Below are positions 8,423 through 16,525 of a stretch of DNA of 64,000 nt, piece after piece (positions within the stretch are counted from its first letter, which is position 1; every line of letters starts with the position of its first letter). The notes below the pieces were generated by a model. It did not search any database and was not told where the DNA came from. It was given only the letters and a program-made list of their open reading frames with translations. Origin of the DNA: JADKFD01 sp050250665 (lineage in GTDB: Bacteria > Pseudomonadota > Gammaproteobacteria > Xanthomonadales > SZUA-5). The stretch covers positions 62,001-126,000 of the forward strand of contig JBFWOF010000002.1 in the NCBI GenBank assembly GCA_050250665.1, in the 5' to 3' direction. The position numbers were made by a program, and so were the translations under genes.

Positions 8423-8979
8423 CACGGCACGGGGCACGGGGCACGGGGCACGGGGAAAAGCTACGAGCTTCGTGCCTTGGCAGATCCAGACTTGTCTGGA
8501 CCCACAAGAGCCGGCGTCATTGCGAGCCCGGACTTGATCCGGGGGAAGCAATCCAGGGGCATACGGCGCTACCCTGGATTGCTTCGTCGCTGCGCTCCTC
8601 GCAATGACGCATCAACAACTTGCGAGATGGGTTGATGGAGAGCCACCTGTTTCGGTCCGAAACTGCCCACAGACCATGAACTCGCCGTCGTAGGTCATGT
8701 TGTCCGCGTCAGCGGACTACGTGACATTGAGGTGCGTCACGTAGCTCGCTACGCGAGCAACGTGATCCACATCGGCAAATCAACAACTTACGATATGGTT
8801 CTATGGAGAGCCATCTCTTTCAGCCTACGCCCACCGGAGCGGCGCTGGCGCTGAAGAGCTTCGCGGCTGAAGCCGCTCCCACAGAGGGGCGAGCGCGTTC
8901 GAACCGGTCCGACATGGAAAGATCGTCCCGGGGCCAGCTCTTGCCGTGCCCGTGCCCCGCTCCTGAATCCCCGCCCCAC
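8423..8979. repeat. Intergenic repeat cluster containing members of five families
   Basis: No gene is supported in 557 bases. From left: a GGCACGG array (8424-8457); a TCCAGACTTGTCTGGA palindrome (8485-8500); a second copy of the CATTGCGAG...CTCGCAATG palindromic element (8514-8610); a direct repeat ATCAACAACTTRCGA... at 8611-8660 and again at 8777-8823; a diverged copy of the GTAGGTCAC...GTGAYCYAC element (about 8692-8775); a REP-like TCGCGGCTGAAGCCGCTCCC (8861-8883); and an inverted CCGTGCC array (8939-8965) that pairs with the first array. Confidence 0.8.
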
Positions 8980-9363
8980 TTACCAGAGCTTGCGCGTCAC
9001 CACGAAGGCGAGCACTGCCGAAGCCAGCGACAGCAGCACATTGGCCAGCACGTAGATCACGGCGACGCGCTCCTGGCCGCGCAGCCACAGCGCCAGTGCA
9101 TCCAGACTGAAGGCGGAAAAGGTGGTCAGACCGCCGAGGAATCCGACCATGGCCAGCGCATGCACGCTGGTGGTGTCGTGGCGCACGCTGGCCCAGGCGA
9201 AGAAGGCACCGGCGAGGCCGCAGCCGAGCACATTGACGGTCAGCGTCGCCCATGGCGCTGGCGCGCCAAGCGCCCGGACCACGCCCTGACCGATCCAGTA
9301 GCGACTGAGGGCGCCACCGGCACCACCCAGAGCCACCAGCAGGCTGAGCAAGATGGGGTTCAT
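8980..9363 (-). CDS. crcB: Fluoride exporter CrcB/FluC
   Basis: A 127-residue inner-membrane protein that works as a dual-topology dimeric fluoride channel. It has four hydrophobic segments and the signatures GGAGGALSRYW near the start, TLTVNVLGC and GFLGGLTTFSAFS. The frame runs upstream to 9534, but the ATG at 9363 gives the normal family N-terminus and the upstream part is repeat DNA. It lies about 200 bp downstream of rarA on the same strand and is probably read from the same transcript. No fluoride riboswitch was recognised in the gap, which is occupied by a palindrome pair. Confidence 0.92.
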   Translation of the reverse strand: MNPILLSLLVALGGAGGALSRYWIGQGVVRALGAPAPWATLTVNVLGCGLAGAFFAWASVRHDTTSVHALAMVGFLGGLTTFSAFSLDALALWLRGQERVAVIYVLANVLLSLASAVLAFVVTRKLW

Positions 9364-9425
9364 GGGGCCGGGGTCTGGGACACGGCGCACATCGAGTAGC
9401 CCCCCGGATCGAGCGGCTGCTGTGG

Positions 9426-9484
9426 GTCCGGACTTGTCCGGACGCTTCTGGCATGGGGCGGGAAAGCGTTCGGACAAGTCCGAA
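9426..9484. repeat. Inverted pair of the second REP-like palindrome
   Basis: GTCCGGACTTGTCCGGAC at 9426-9443 and TTCGGACAAGTCCGAA at 9469-9484 are variants of the palindrome seen at 7158, 8485 and 59918. They sit between rarA and crcB and could form a stem-loop in the shared transcript, separating expression of the two genes. Confidence 0.75.
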
Positions 9485-9564
9485 CCCACCACAGCATGGC
9501 AAGTCCGCTGCAGGTCGCGCTGCCCGTTCCACACGTCCCGCTGCCCCTGGTCATACTGGCCACC

Positions 9565-10875
9565 TCACCCCTTCCTCCCCAAAGCCTCTGCCCGCCGCTC
9601 CCGTATCCAGTCCAGCCTCTCCTTGATCTTGATCTCGAGGCCACGGGCTACCGGCTGGTACAGGGTCTGCTCGCCCAGCTCTTCGGGAAATCCGCGCTGA
9701 TCGAAAGCGATGCCCTGATCGGAATCGTGATCGTACTGATAGCCCTTGCCGTAACCCAGGCCTTTCATCAGCTTGGTGGGGGCGTTGCGCAGTTCCAGCG
9801 GCACGCCGAGGCTGCCGCCGGATTCGACCAGCGTCCGCGCCGACTGGTAGGCGGCGTAGGCGGCATTGCTCTTGGGGGCTACCGCCAGATAGAGCACCAG
9901 TTGCGCCAACGCCACCTCGCCTTCGGGTGAGCCCAGGCGCTCGTAGCTCTGCCAGGCATCGAGCGACATCGCCAGTGCGCGCGGATCGGCGTTGCCGATG
10001 TCCTCGCTGGCGAATCGGGTCAGACGCCGCGCCAGGTACTTGGGATCACAGCCGCCGTCGAGCATGCGGCAAAACCAGTACAGCGCAGCATCGGGATTGG
10101 AGCTGCGCAGGGTCTTGTGCAGCGCCGAGATCTGATCGTAGAAGGCCTCGCCACCCTTGTCGAAACGCCGAAAGCTCTCGGTGACCACGCTGCGCAGCAG
10201 TTCCAGCGTCAGCGTGCCACCATCCTCGATCTGGTCGGCGGCGATCTCCAGCAAAGTCAACGCCCGCCGGACATCGCCGTCGGCCACCTCGGCCAGACGC
10301 TCCAGCGCCGCAGCCTCGGCCTTGAGCCCGCGAGCACCAAGTCCGCGCTCGACATCATCCAGCGCCCGCTGCAAGGCCGCGATCAGCTGCCCGTCAGCCA
10401 CCGCCTTGAGCACATGCACGCGACAGCGCGACAGCAGCGCCGAATTCACCTCGAAGGAGGGATTTTCGGTGGTGGCGCCGATCAGGGTGATGGTGCCGTC
10501 TTCCACATGCGGCAGAAAAGCATCCTGCTGGGCCTTGTTGAAGCGGTGCACCTCATCGACGAACAGCAAGGTGCGCTTGCCCTGCTCGCGATGGGCCCTG
10601 GCCGTGGCCACGGCAGCGCGGACTTCGGCGACACCGCCGAGTACCGCCGACATCGACAGGAATTCGGCCTCGCCCAGATGCGCGCACAGCCGCGCCAGCG
10701 TGGTCTTGCCGCAACCCGGCGGGCCCCAGAGGATCATCGAATAGGGTTTGCCGCCTTCCAGTGCCCGACGCAGTGGCTTTCCCGGCGCCAGCAGATGCGC
10801 CTGGCCGACGATTTCGTCCAGGCAGCGCGGACGCATGCGCTCGGCCAGCGGTGCCGAATCCCGCGCTGCGCTCAT
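9565..10875 (-). CDS. rarA: Replication-associated recombination protein A (AAA+ ATPase)
   Basis: RarA (MgsA) is a clamp-loader-like AAA+ ATPase that acts at stalled replication forks. It has 436 residues, the usual family length. RPRCLDEIVGQAHLL is the RarA/RuvB-type N-terminus, GPPGCGKT the Walker A, FVDEVHRF the Walker B, and GATTENPSFEVN sensor 1; the C-terminal half carries PKSNAAYAAY, typical of RarA. The start codon overlaps the stop of the upstream hybrid kinase as ATGA, which implies translational coupling. In many gammaproteobacteria the gene upstream of rarA is lolA; here it is a sensor kinase. Confidence 0.93.
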   Translation of the reverse strand: MSAARDSAPLAERMRPRCLDEIVGQAHLLAPGKPLRRALEGGKPYSMILWGPPGCGKTTLARLCAHLGEAEFLSMSAVLGGVAEVRAAVATARAHREQGKRTLLFVDEVHRFNKAQQDAFLPHVEDGTITLIGATTENPSFEVNSALLSRCRVHVLKAVADGQLIAALQRALDDVERGLGARGLKAEAAALERLAEVADGDVRRALTLLEIAADQIEDGGTLTLELLRSVVTESFRRFDKGGEAFYDQISALHKTLRSSNPDAALYWFCRMLDGGCDPKYLARRLTRFASEDIGNADPRALAMSLDAWQSYERLGSPEGEVALAQLVLYLAVAPKSNAAYAAYQSARTLVESGGSLGVPLELRNAPTKLMKGLGYGKGYQYDHDSDQGIAFDQRGFPEELGEQTLYQPVARGLEIKIKERLDWIRERRAEALGRKG

Positions 10876-13250
10876 GCTCTGACTCGATCAGTGATGTCGC
10901 CGCGCACCGCAGCCTGCAGTTCGGCCATCGTGTAGGGCTTGATCAGCACCGCATCGAAACCGGCGATATCGTCCTCGCGGCTCATGGACCCGGTCGCCAG
11001 AATCCAGCGACAGACCAGTGTCGGCGCAATGGACTTGAGCAGGCGCGCGACTTCGTCGCCACGCTCATTGCCCAGATGCAGATCCACCAATACCGCATCG
11101 GGCAGCATCCTGCGGAACTCGACCTCGGCTTCGGCGCCGTTTGCGGCCACTGACAGGGTCGCGCCGGCGTGCTCGGCCATCGCGGCCACCCCCAGGCGCA
11201 CGTCCTCGTCGTCATCCACCAGCAGAATGCGGGTGCGTGCCAGGGCCAGCTCGGGTTTCGCTGCCGCCGCGGCGTCGGCCTCGGGCTCGATGACCCGTAC
11301 CGGCAGTTCGATCCGGAAGCGGGCGCCGCCGGCGGCCAGATTGCTGACCTGGATCTGTCCGCCGTGGACCGCAATCACGCGCTGGACCACCGCCAGGCCC
11401 AGGCCGCCACCATGTACCCGGGCGCCATGCTCGCCACGGAAATAGGGATCAAAGACGTGCTCCAGCTCGGCCACAGGGATGCCCGGGCCGGTATCGCTGA
11501 CATCGCAGCGCCAGATCGGGTTGGCACCTTCGATCAGCTGACTGTCTACGCTCACCCGCCCGGCCTCGGTATAGCGCACCGCGTTGGTCAGCAGATTCAC
11601 CAGCGCCTGCATGATCCGTTCGGCATCGATATCGATGCGCCTTCCGGCGCTGTCATCATGATGCTCGATCGTTATGCCCTTGGCTTCGGCAGCGGCTGAC
11701 ACCAGGGCGATGGCATCGCGGACCAGCGCATCCGGATGCACGAAACGGCGGTGCACCACCAGCCGGTCCTGCTCCGACAGGGCCAGGTTGAAGACATCCC
11801 GGGACAGCCGCGCAATCATGTCGGCGGCATGCGTGGCGGTATTCATGGCCTGCCGATGCTGGGGATCCAGTGGCAGATCCTTTAGCGCCGCCAGCGCCGA
11901 AACCAGTCCTTGCGAGGGATTGCGGATTTCATGGCCAGCCATGGCCAGCAGATCAGCGCGAGCTTGCTGCGCCGCCTCGGCAACCGCTGTCTGCGCGCGT
12001 GCTGCGCGCGCCCGCGACAGCAGCCAGAGCACGGCGATCAGGGCGACCAGCAAGGCCAGTCCGGCAATGATCGCCAGCGCCCGCTGCAGATGCAGCTCCG
12101 CGGTCAGGCTGCGCTGTTCGGCCGCGGCATCGGCGATCTCACGAGCCCGCAGTTGATCCCGGTAGGCGAAGTCCAGCGCTTCCAAGGATTCCACCCGACG
12201 CTGGTCCATGCCTAGCCGGCTCAGTTCGCGGCCCTTCAGCGCGTGCTCGAAGGCAGCCTGGTAGTCGCCGCTGCGGGCCAGACAATCACTCCAGGCGTAT
12301 TGCATACGACCGGCGTCGGCAGGGTGCTGGGTGGGGTCGAACAGCAGTGCGGCTTCGGCAAAACTGCTCATGGCAGCGGTTGCAGCACCCAGTTCGCATT
12401 GCAACTTGCCCTGCACTTCGAGGGCGAAGGCCAGCAGATAGCCATTGCCCGCGACCCGCGCCTGCTCGACAGCGATGCCTGCGGATTCCAGCACTTCCGG
12501 CGAGGCCGACACGGCCTCGGCCGCGACTGCCGCAGCCACCAGCAGCTGTTGCGGCAGTTCCGAGCTGTCTTCGACCGGGGCCACGCGCATGGCCTCCTGC
12601 ACCCGTTGCAGGGCGCGCTCATGCTCGCCGTTCTGATAGGCCACATTGCCCTGATTGAGCAGCGCCCGCGCCTGCCACTCACGGTTGCCAGCCTGCTGCG
12701 CGGCGATCAGTGCCTGTTCGGCCAGGCGCTGCGCCGCCGCCAGATTGCCGCCGCGTCCCTGCAGGGAGGACAGCCCGACCAGTGCCCGGGCTTCCAGATC
12801 GGGATTGCCCAGCCGCCGCGCCGTGGCCAGCGCGCGAATCAGCGGTTGCAGCGCTTCGTCGACGCGATTGACCTGCTGGACCGCTGCCGCGAAGTTCAGA
12901 TCGATTTCCGCCAGCAGTTCCGGCTGCTCGGTGCTATCCCCCAGTTCCGCCCGCGCCCGATCGGCCAGATCCAGCACCTGGGCCCACAAGCCGCGGGCAC
13001 GGTAATGCGCTGCCATACGCAACAGGGCAGCACTGGCTGCGGCGTGGTCATGCCCTTGCTGGGCCTCGGCCAGCTCTTCCGCGGCGGTGGTCAGATACTC
13101 ATGGTCAGCCTGCGTCAACGCCCAGGCCGACGGGGTAACCACTGCCAACGTCAGTAGCAAGCCAAGCAGCAGCCTGCTGGCTGATAACCGGCTGCGGCAC
13201 GGGGATGCAGGCGCGCGGCGACGAACGGATTTCTGAGCGGGCGGCGGCAT
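10872..13250 (-). CDS. TPR-containing membrane hybrid sensor histidine kinase with C-terminal receiver
   Basis: A 792-residue protein: signal or anchor segment at about 27-44; a periplasmic region to about 390 with TPR-like helices; a transmembrane helix at about 395-415; a HisKA domain with AGHEIRNPSQG (phospho-His near 440); a HATPase with NLLTNAVRYTEAG, DTGPGI and GGGLGLAVV; and a receiver from about 655 (LLVDDDED, phospho-Asp near 721 in VLVDLHLG, Lys near 770 in LIKPY). HisKA and REC imply autophosphorylation and internal phosphotransfer; the signal is unknown. The frame extends to 13733 antisense to miaB, but the ATG at 13250 directly precedes the signal segment. No Hpt domain or dedicated regulator is adjacent. 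The stop overlaps rarA. Confidence 0.88.
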   Translation of the reverse strand: MPPPAQKSVRRRAPASPCRSRLSASRLLLGLLLTLAVVTPSAWALTQADHEYLTTAAEELAEAQQGHDHAAASAALLRMAAHYRARGLWAQVLDLADRARAELGDSTEQPELLAEIDLNFAAAVQQVNRVDEALQPLIRALATARRLGNPDLEARALVGLSSLQGRGGNLAAAQRLAEQALIAAQQAGNREWQARALLNQGNVAYQNGEHERALQRVQEAMRVAPVEDSSELPQQLLVAAAVAAEAVSASPEVLESAGIAVEQARVAGNGYLLAFALEVQGKLQCELGAATAAMSSFAEAALLFDPTQHPADAGRMQYAWSDCLARSGDYQAAFEHALKGRELSRLGMDQRRVESLEALDFAYRDQLRAREIADAAAEQRSLTAELHLQRALAIIAGLALLVALIAVLWLLSRARAARAQTAVAEAAQQARADLLAMAGHEIRNPSQGLVSALAALKDLPLDPQHRQAMNTATHAADMIARLSRDVFNLALSEQDRLVVHRRFVHPDALVRDAIALVSAAAEAKGITIEHHDDSAGRRIDIDAERIMQALVNLLTNAVRYTEAGRVSVDSQLIEGANPIWRCDVSDTGPGIPVAELEHVFDPYFRGEHGARVHGGGLGLAVVQRVIAVHGGQIQVSNLAAGGARFRIELPVRVIEPEADAAAAAKPELALARTRILLVDDDEDVRLGVAAMAEHAGATLSVAANGAEAEVEFRRMLPDAVLVDLHLGNERGDEVARLLKSIAPTLVCRWILATGSMSREDDIAGFDAVLIKPYTMAELQAAVRGDITDRVRA

Positions 13251-13452
13251 TCCGTGGGCAAGTGGTGCAGGTACGTTACAAATTAGCAGATATGGGCATG
13301 ATCGCGTGGCGGGAGCGCGGAAATTACCGATGGAATTGACGATCCCGATGGCCCTGGCGCATCCCTGCCCGCAGCACCTCGTCACGCCGACATGAGTGGT
13401 ACAGCCAATGCGGGGTAGAATCTCCGCCCCCTGAAGTCCGCGAGTGCGCGTC

Positions 13453-14838
13453 ATGCCCGGCAAGTTGTTCATCAAGACCCACGGCTGCCAGATGAACGAG
13501 TACGACTCGTCGAAGATGGCCGACGTGCTCCGCGCTGCCGACGGCATGACCCTGACCGAGGACGAAGCCGAGGCCGATGTCATTCTGGTCAACACCTGCG
13601 CCATCCGCGAGAAGGCCCAGGACAAGGTCTTCAGCCAGCTTGGTCGCTGGAACCTGCTGAAGAAGGCCAAACCGGAGCTGATCATCGGCGTCGGCGGTTG
13701 CGTGGCCAGCCAGGAAGGCGAGGCCATCGTCAAGCGCGCGCCCTATGTCGATCTGGTCTTCGGCCCGCAGACGCTGCACCGGCTGCCGGAAATGGTCGGA
13801 CGCCTGCGCGCCGAAAAGCGTCCGCAGGTGGACATCTCCTTCCCGGAGATCGAGAAGTTCGATGCGCTGCCCGAGCCTCGCGCCGAGGGCCCGACGGCCT
13901 TTGTCTCGATCATGGAAGGCTGCAGCAAGTACTGCTCCTTCTGCGTGGTGCCCTACACCCGCGGCGAGGAAGTCAGCCGGCCCTTCGACGATGTCATCGC
14001 CGAGGTCGCTGAACTGGCTGAACAGGGCGTGCGCGAGGTCAATCTGCTCGGGCAGAACGTCAATGCCTATCGCGGCCCCATGCACGATGGCGAGATCTGC
14101 GACCTCGGCCTGCTGATCCAGTACATCGCCCAGATCGACGGCATCGGCCGTATCCGCTTCACCACCTCGCACCCGGTCGAATTCAACGACAGCCTGGTCG
14201 CCGCTTATGCCCAGTGCGACAAGCTCGCCAACTATCTGCATCTGCCGGTACAGGCCGGTTCCGACCGCATCCTGAGCGCCATGAAGCGCGGTCATACCGT
14301 GCTCGAGTACAAGCAAAAGATCCGCAAGCTGCGCGCCGTGCGCCCGGATATCAGCATCTCCACCGACATCATCGTCGGCTTCCCCGGCGAAACCGACGCC
14401 GATTTCGAAGCCACCATGAAGCTGGTCGAGGACATCCGCTTCGATCAGAGCTTCACCTTCATCTACAGCCGCCGACCCGGCACGCCGGCCTCGAATCTGG
14501 CCGATGACACGCCCGATCAGGTCAAGAAGGAACGCCTTTACCGCCTGCAGGCGCGGATCAACGAGTTCGCCCGCGATATCAGTCAGGCCATGATCGGCAG
14601 CACCCAGCGCGTGCTGGTCGAAGGCCTCAGTCGCAAGGATACGAACGAACTGACCGGCCGCACCGAGAACATGCGCTACGTCAACTTCGCCGGCCCCGAG
14701 CGCCTGATCGGACAGTTCGTCGATGTGGTCATCACCGAGGCAATGGCGAACAGTTTGCGCGGGCGGGTGGCAGTCGATCGGGACCCGGGACCCGGGACCC
14801 GGGACCCGGCTGAGCAGGCGTACGGCATCACCGAATAG
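13453..14838 (+). CDS. miaB: tRNA-2-methylthio-N6-dimethylallyladenosine synthase
   Basis: A radical-SAM methylthiotransferase that adds the methylthio group to i6A37 in tRNAs reading UNN codons. It has 461 residues. N-terminal cluster cysteines are in HGCQMN, NTCAIRE and GGCVAS; the radical SAM motif is GCSKYCSFCVVPYTRG; a TRAM domain follows. The ATG at 13453 is preferred over the GTG at 13444 because it gives the family N-terminus. A TAGAAT at 13416-13421 may be the -10 of its promoter. The last roughly 20 residues (RDPGPGTRDPAEQ and onwards) come from GGGACCC repeats, an unusual tail beyond the TRAM domain. Confidence 0.95.
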   Translation: MPGKLFIKTHGCQMNEYDSSKMADVLRAADGMTLTEDEAEADVILVNTCAIREKAQDKVFSQLGRWNLLKKAKPELIIGVGGCVASQEGEAIVKRAPYVDLVFGPQTLHRLPEMVGRLRAEKRPQVDISFPEIEKFDALPEPRAEGPTAFVSIMEGCSKYCSFCVVPYTRGEEVSRPFDDVIAEVAELAEQGVREVNLLGQNVNAYRGPMHDGEICDLGLLIQYIAQIDGIGRIRFTTSHPVEFNDSLVAAYAQCDKLANYLHLPVQAGSDRILSAMKRGHTVLEYKQKIRKLRAVRPDISISTDIIVGFPGETDADFEATMKLVEDIRFDQSFTFIYSRRPGTPASNLADDTPDQVKKERLYRLQARINEFARDISQAMIGSTQRVLVEGLSRKDTNELTGRTENMRYVNFAGPERLIGQFVDVVITEAMANSLRGRVAVDRDPGPGTRDPAEQAYGITE

Positions 14839-14995
14839 TTCTTCGAAGCAGCGGCTCTCCATCCACTTGCCGGACAGGCTTCGCGCAACTGTTCAAGAGT
14901 CCGGTTCCGCAGTTCGCCCAGTATCGGTCTATACCACCCCGCGTACTTGCGCCCTTGCCTTTCCCGGGTCCCGGGTCCCCTGGTCCCGGGTCCCG
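14780..14995. repeat. Inverted pair of GGGACCC / GGGTCCC arrays around the miaB stop
   Basis: About four GGGACCC units at 14780-14809 lie inside the 3' end of miaB. The reverse-complement units are at 14961-14995, just before phoH. The sequence between them (about 150 bp) contains the miaB stop codon and no other recognisable feature. In the transcript the arms could form a stem between miaB and phoH. Confidence 0.8.
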
Positions 14996-15035
14996 CAGCC
15001 AGAACAAGCGCCTCGTAATCCCCAGGAAACCCACC

Positions 15036-16022
15036 ATGCCCCGCATCCCCACCCCCTCCACGCTCGACTCGGAAACGCTGATCCTGGAACCGGAGGACAA
15101 CGAGCGCCTGGCCAATCTTTGCGGCCCTTTCGACGAGCATCTGCGTGAGGTGGAACTGCGGGTGGGCGTGGAAATCGCCAATCGCGGCAATCTGTTCCGG
15201 CTGAGTGGCGCGCCGGAAGCGGTCAAGTCGGCGGCGCGACTGTTGCGGCTGCTGTACGAGGCTGCCGACCGCGAGGTCCTGACCGCCGCCAATGTGCATC
15301 TGGCGATCAAGGAACTCGGGGCCGACGAGTACGCCGAGCGGGCCGCCGCGGGCAGTCAGGAAGTCGTCATCCGCACCAAGCGCGGCGTGGTCCGCGGTCG
15401 CGGCGCCAATCAGGTGCGCTATCTGCACGCAGTAGCCAGCCACGACATCAATTTCGGCATCGGCCCGGCGGGTACCGGCAAGACTTATCTGGCGGTCGCC
15501 AGCGCGGTGGAAGCTCTGGATCGCAATCGCGTGCAGCGCCTGCTGCTGGTGCGACCGGCCGTGGAGGCCGGCGAAAAACTCGGCTTTCTGCCGGGCGATC
15601 TGACCCAGAAGGTCGATCCCTATCTGCGCCCGCTGTATGACGCGCTGTACGAGATGATGGGCGTGGAGAAGGTCACGCGCCTGCTCGAACGCAATGTCAT
15701 CGAGATTGCGCCGCTGGCCTTCATGCGCGGCCGCACCCTGAACGATTCCTTCGTGATCCTTGACGAGGCCCAGAACACCACCATCGAACAGATGAAGATG
15801 TTTCTGACCCGTATCGGCTTTGGCTCCACCGCGGTGATCACCGGCGATGTCACCCAGATCGATCTGCCGCGCAAGGATCAATCGGGTCTGCGTCACGCCA
15901 TCGAGGTGCTGAAGGGCGTGGATGGCATAAGTTTCACGTTCTTCCAGAGCGGCGATGTGGTCCGGCACCCCCTGGTGGCGCGTATTGTTCAGGCCTACGA
16001 GCGCTTCGAGCAGCGGGAGTGA
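15036..16022 (+). CDS. ybeZ: PhoH-like ATPase
   Basis: A 328-residue cytoplasmic NTPase of the PhoH family, which shows RNA-linked ATPase activity in some members and is found with YbeY. It carries Walker A GPAGTGKT, Walker B FVILDEAQN, and GDVTQIDLP. The N-terminal part looks like the KH-like region of the family. The frame starts at 14955, but the ATG at 15036 begins the conserved sequence and the upstream part is array DNA. Its TGA overlaps the ybeY ATG (TGATG), consistent with the usual miaB-ybeZ-ybeY operon. Confidence 0.92.
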   Translation: MPRIPTPSTLDSETLILEPEDNERLANLCGPFDEHLREVELRVGVEIANRGNLFRLSGAPEAVKSAARLLRLLYEAADREVLTAANVHLAIKELGADEYAERAAAGSQEVVIRTKRGVVRGRGANQVRYLHAVASHDINFGIGPAGTGKTYLAVASAVEALDRNRVQRLLLVRPAVEAGEKLGFLPGDLTQKVDPYLRPLYDALYEMMGVEKVTRLLERNVIEIAPLAFMRGRTLNDSFVILDEAQNTTIEQMKMFLTRIGFGSTAVITGDVTQIDLPRKDQSGLRHAIEVLKGVDGISFTFFQSGDVVRHPLVARIVQAYERFEQRE

Positions 16023-16525
16023 TGCCACCGGATTCCACGGCCGTCGAGGCCACGCTGGAGCTGTTGCTGGGCTATGGCTGCGGCAGACGCGGCATACCGG
16101 CACCCCGCTCCTATGCACGCTGGGCGCAGTCGGCGCTGAGCGCGGCCGGCTGCCGCGGTCACCATCAACTGTCCTTGCGCGTGGTCGACGCCGACGAGGG
16201 CCTGGCGCTGAATCGCGACTACCGCGGCAAGGCCTACGCGACCAATGTACTGTCCTTTCCGGCCGATGCACTGATCGATGATGGGCAGACCCGGCTGCTC
16301 GGTGATATCGCCCTGTGCGCGCCGGTGGTGGCGCGCGAGGCCGCCGAGCAGGGCAAGACGCTGCAGAGTCACCATGCGCATCTTTGCGTACACGGCGTTT
16401 TGCACCTGCTCGGCTACGATCACGAGGATTCGGCGGCTGCCGAGGTCATGGAGGCGATCGAGATCCAGGCGATGCAGCGCCTTGGATTTGCCAATCCCTA
16501 TGAAACTACCGGCCCAAGTGCATGA
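16022..16525 (+). CDS. ybeY: Endoribonuclease YbeY (16S rRNA maturation, ribosome quality control)
   Basis: A 167-residue single-metal endoribonuclease acting in 16S rRNA 3'-end maturation. The metal-binding motif is HGVLHLLGYDH, and LNRDYRGKAYATNVLSFP is the other conserved block. The ATG at 16022 overlaps the ybeZ stop; a GTG one codon earlier is possible. Its last codons overlap the next gene (ATGA). In most gammaproteobacteria the next genes are corC and lnt; here a response regulator takes that place. Confidence 0.93.
   Translation: MPPDSTAVEATLELLLGYGCGRRGIPAPRSYARWAQSALSAAGCRGHHQLSLRVVDADEGLALNRDYRGKAYATNVLSFPADALIDDGQTRLLGDIALCAPVVAREAAEQGKTLQSHHAHLCVHGVLHLLGYDHEDSAAAEVMEAIEIQAMQRLGFANPYETTGPSA

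Noticed and set aside
9364..9564. Fluoride riboswitch upstream of crcB
   Set aside because: The gap is occupied by a palindrome pair, and no recognisable fluoride aptamer core was seen.
13251..13733. N-terminal extension of the hybrid kinase to 13733
   Set aside because: It is antisense to miaB and would place the signal segment about 190 residues inside the protein.
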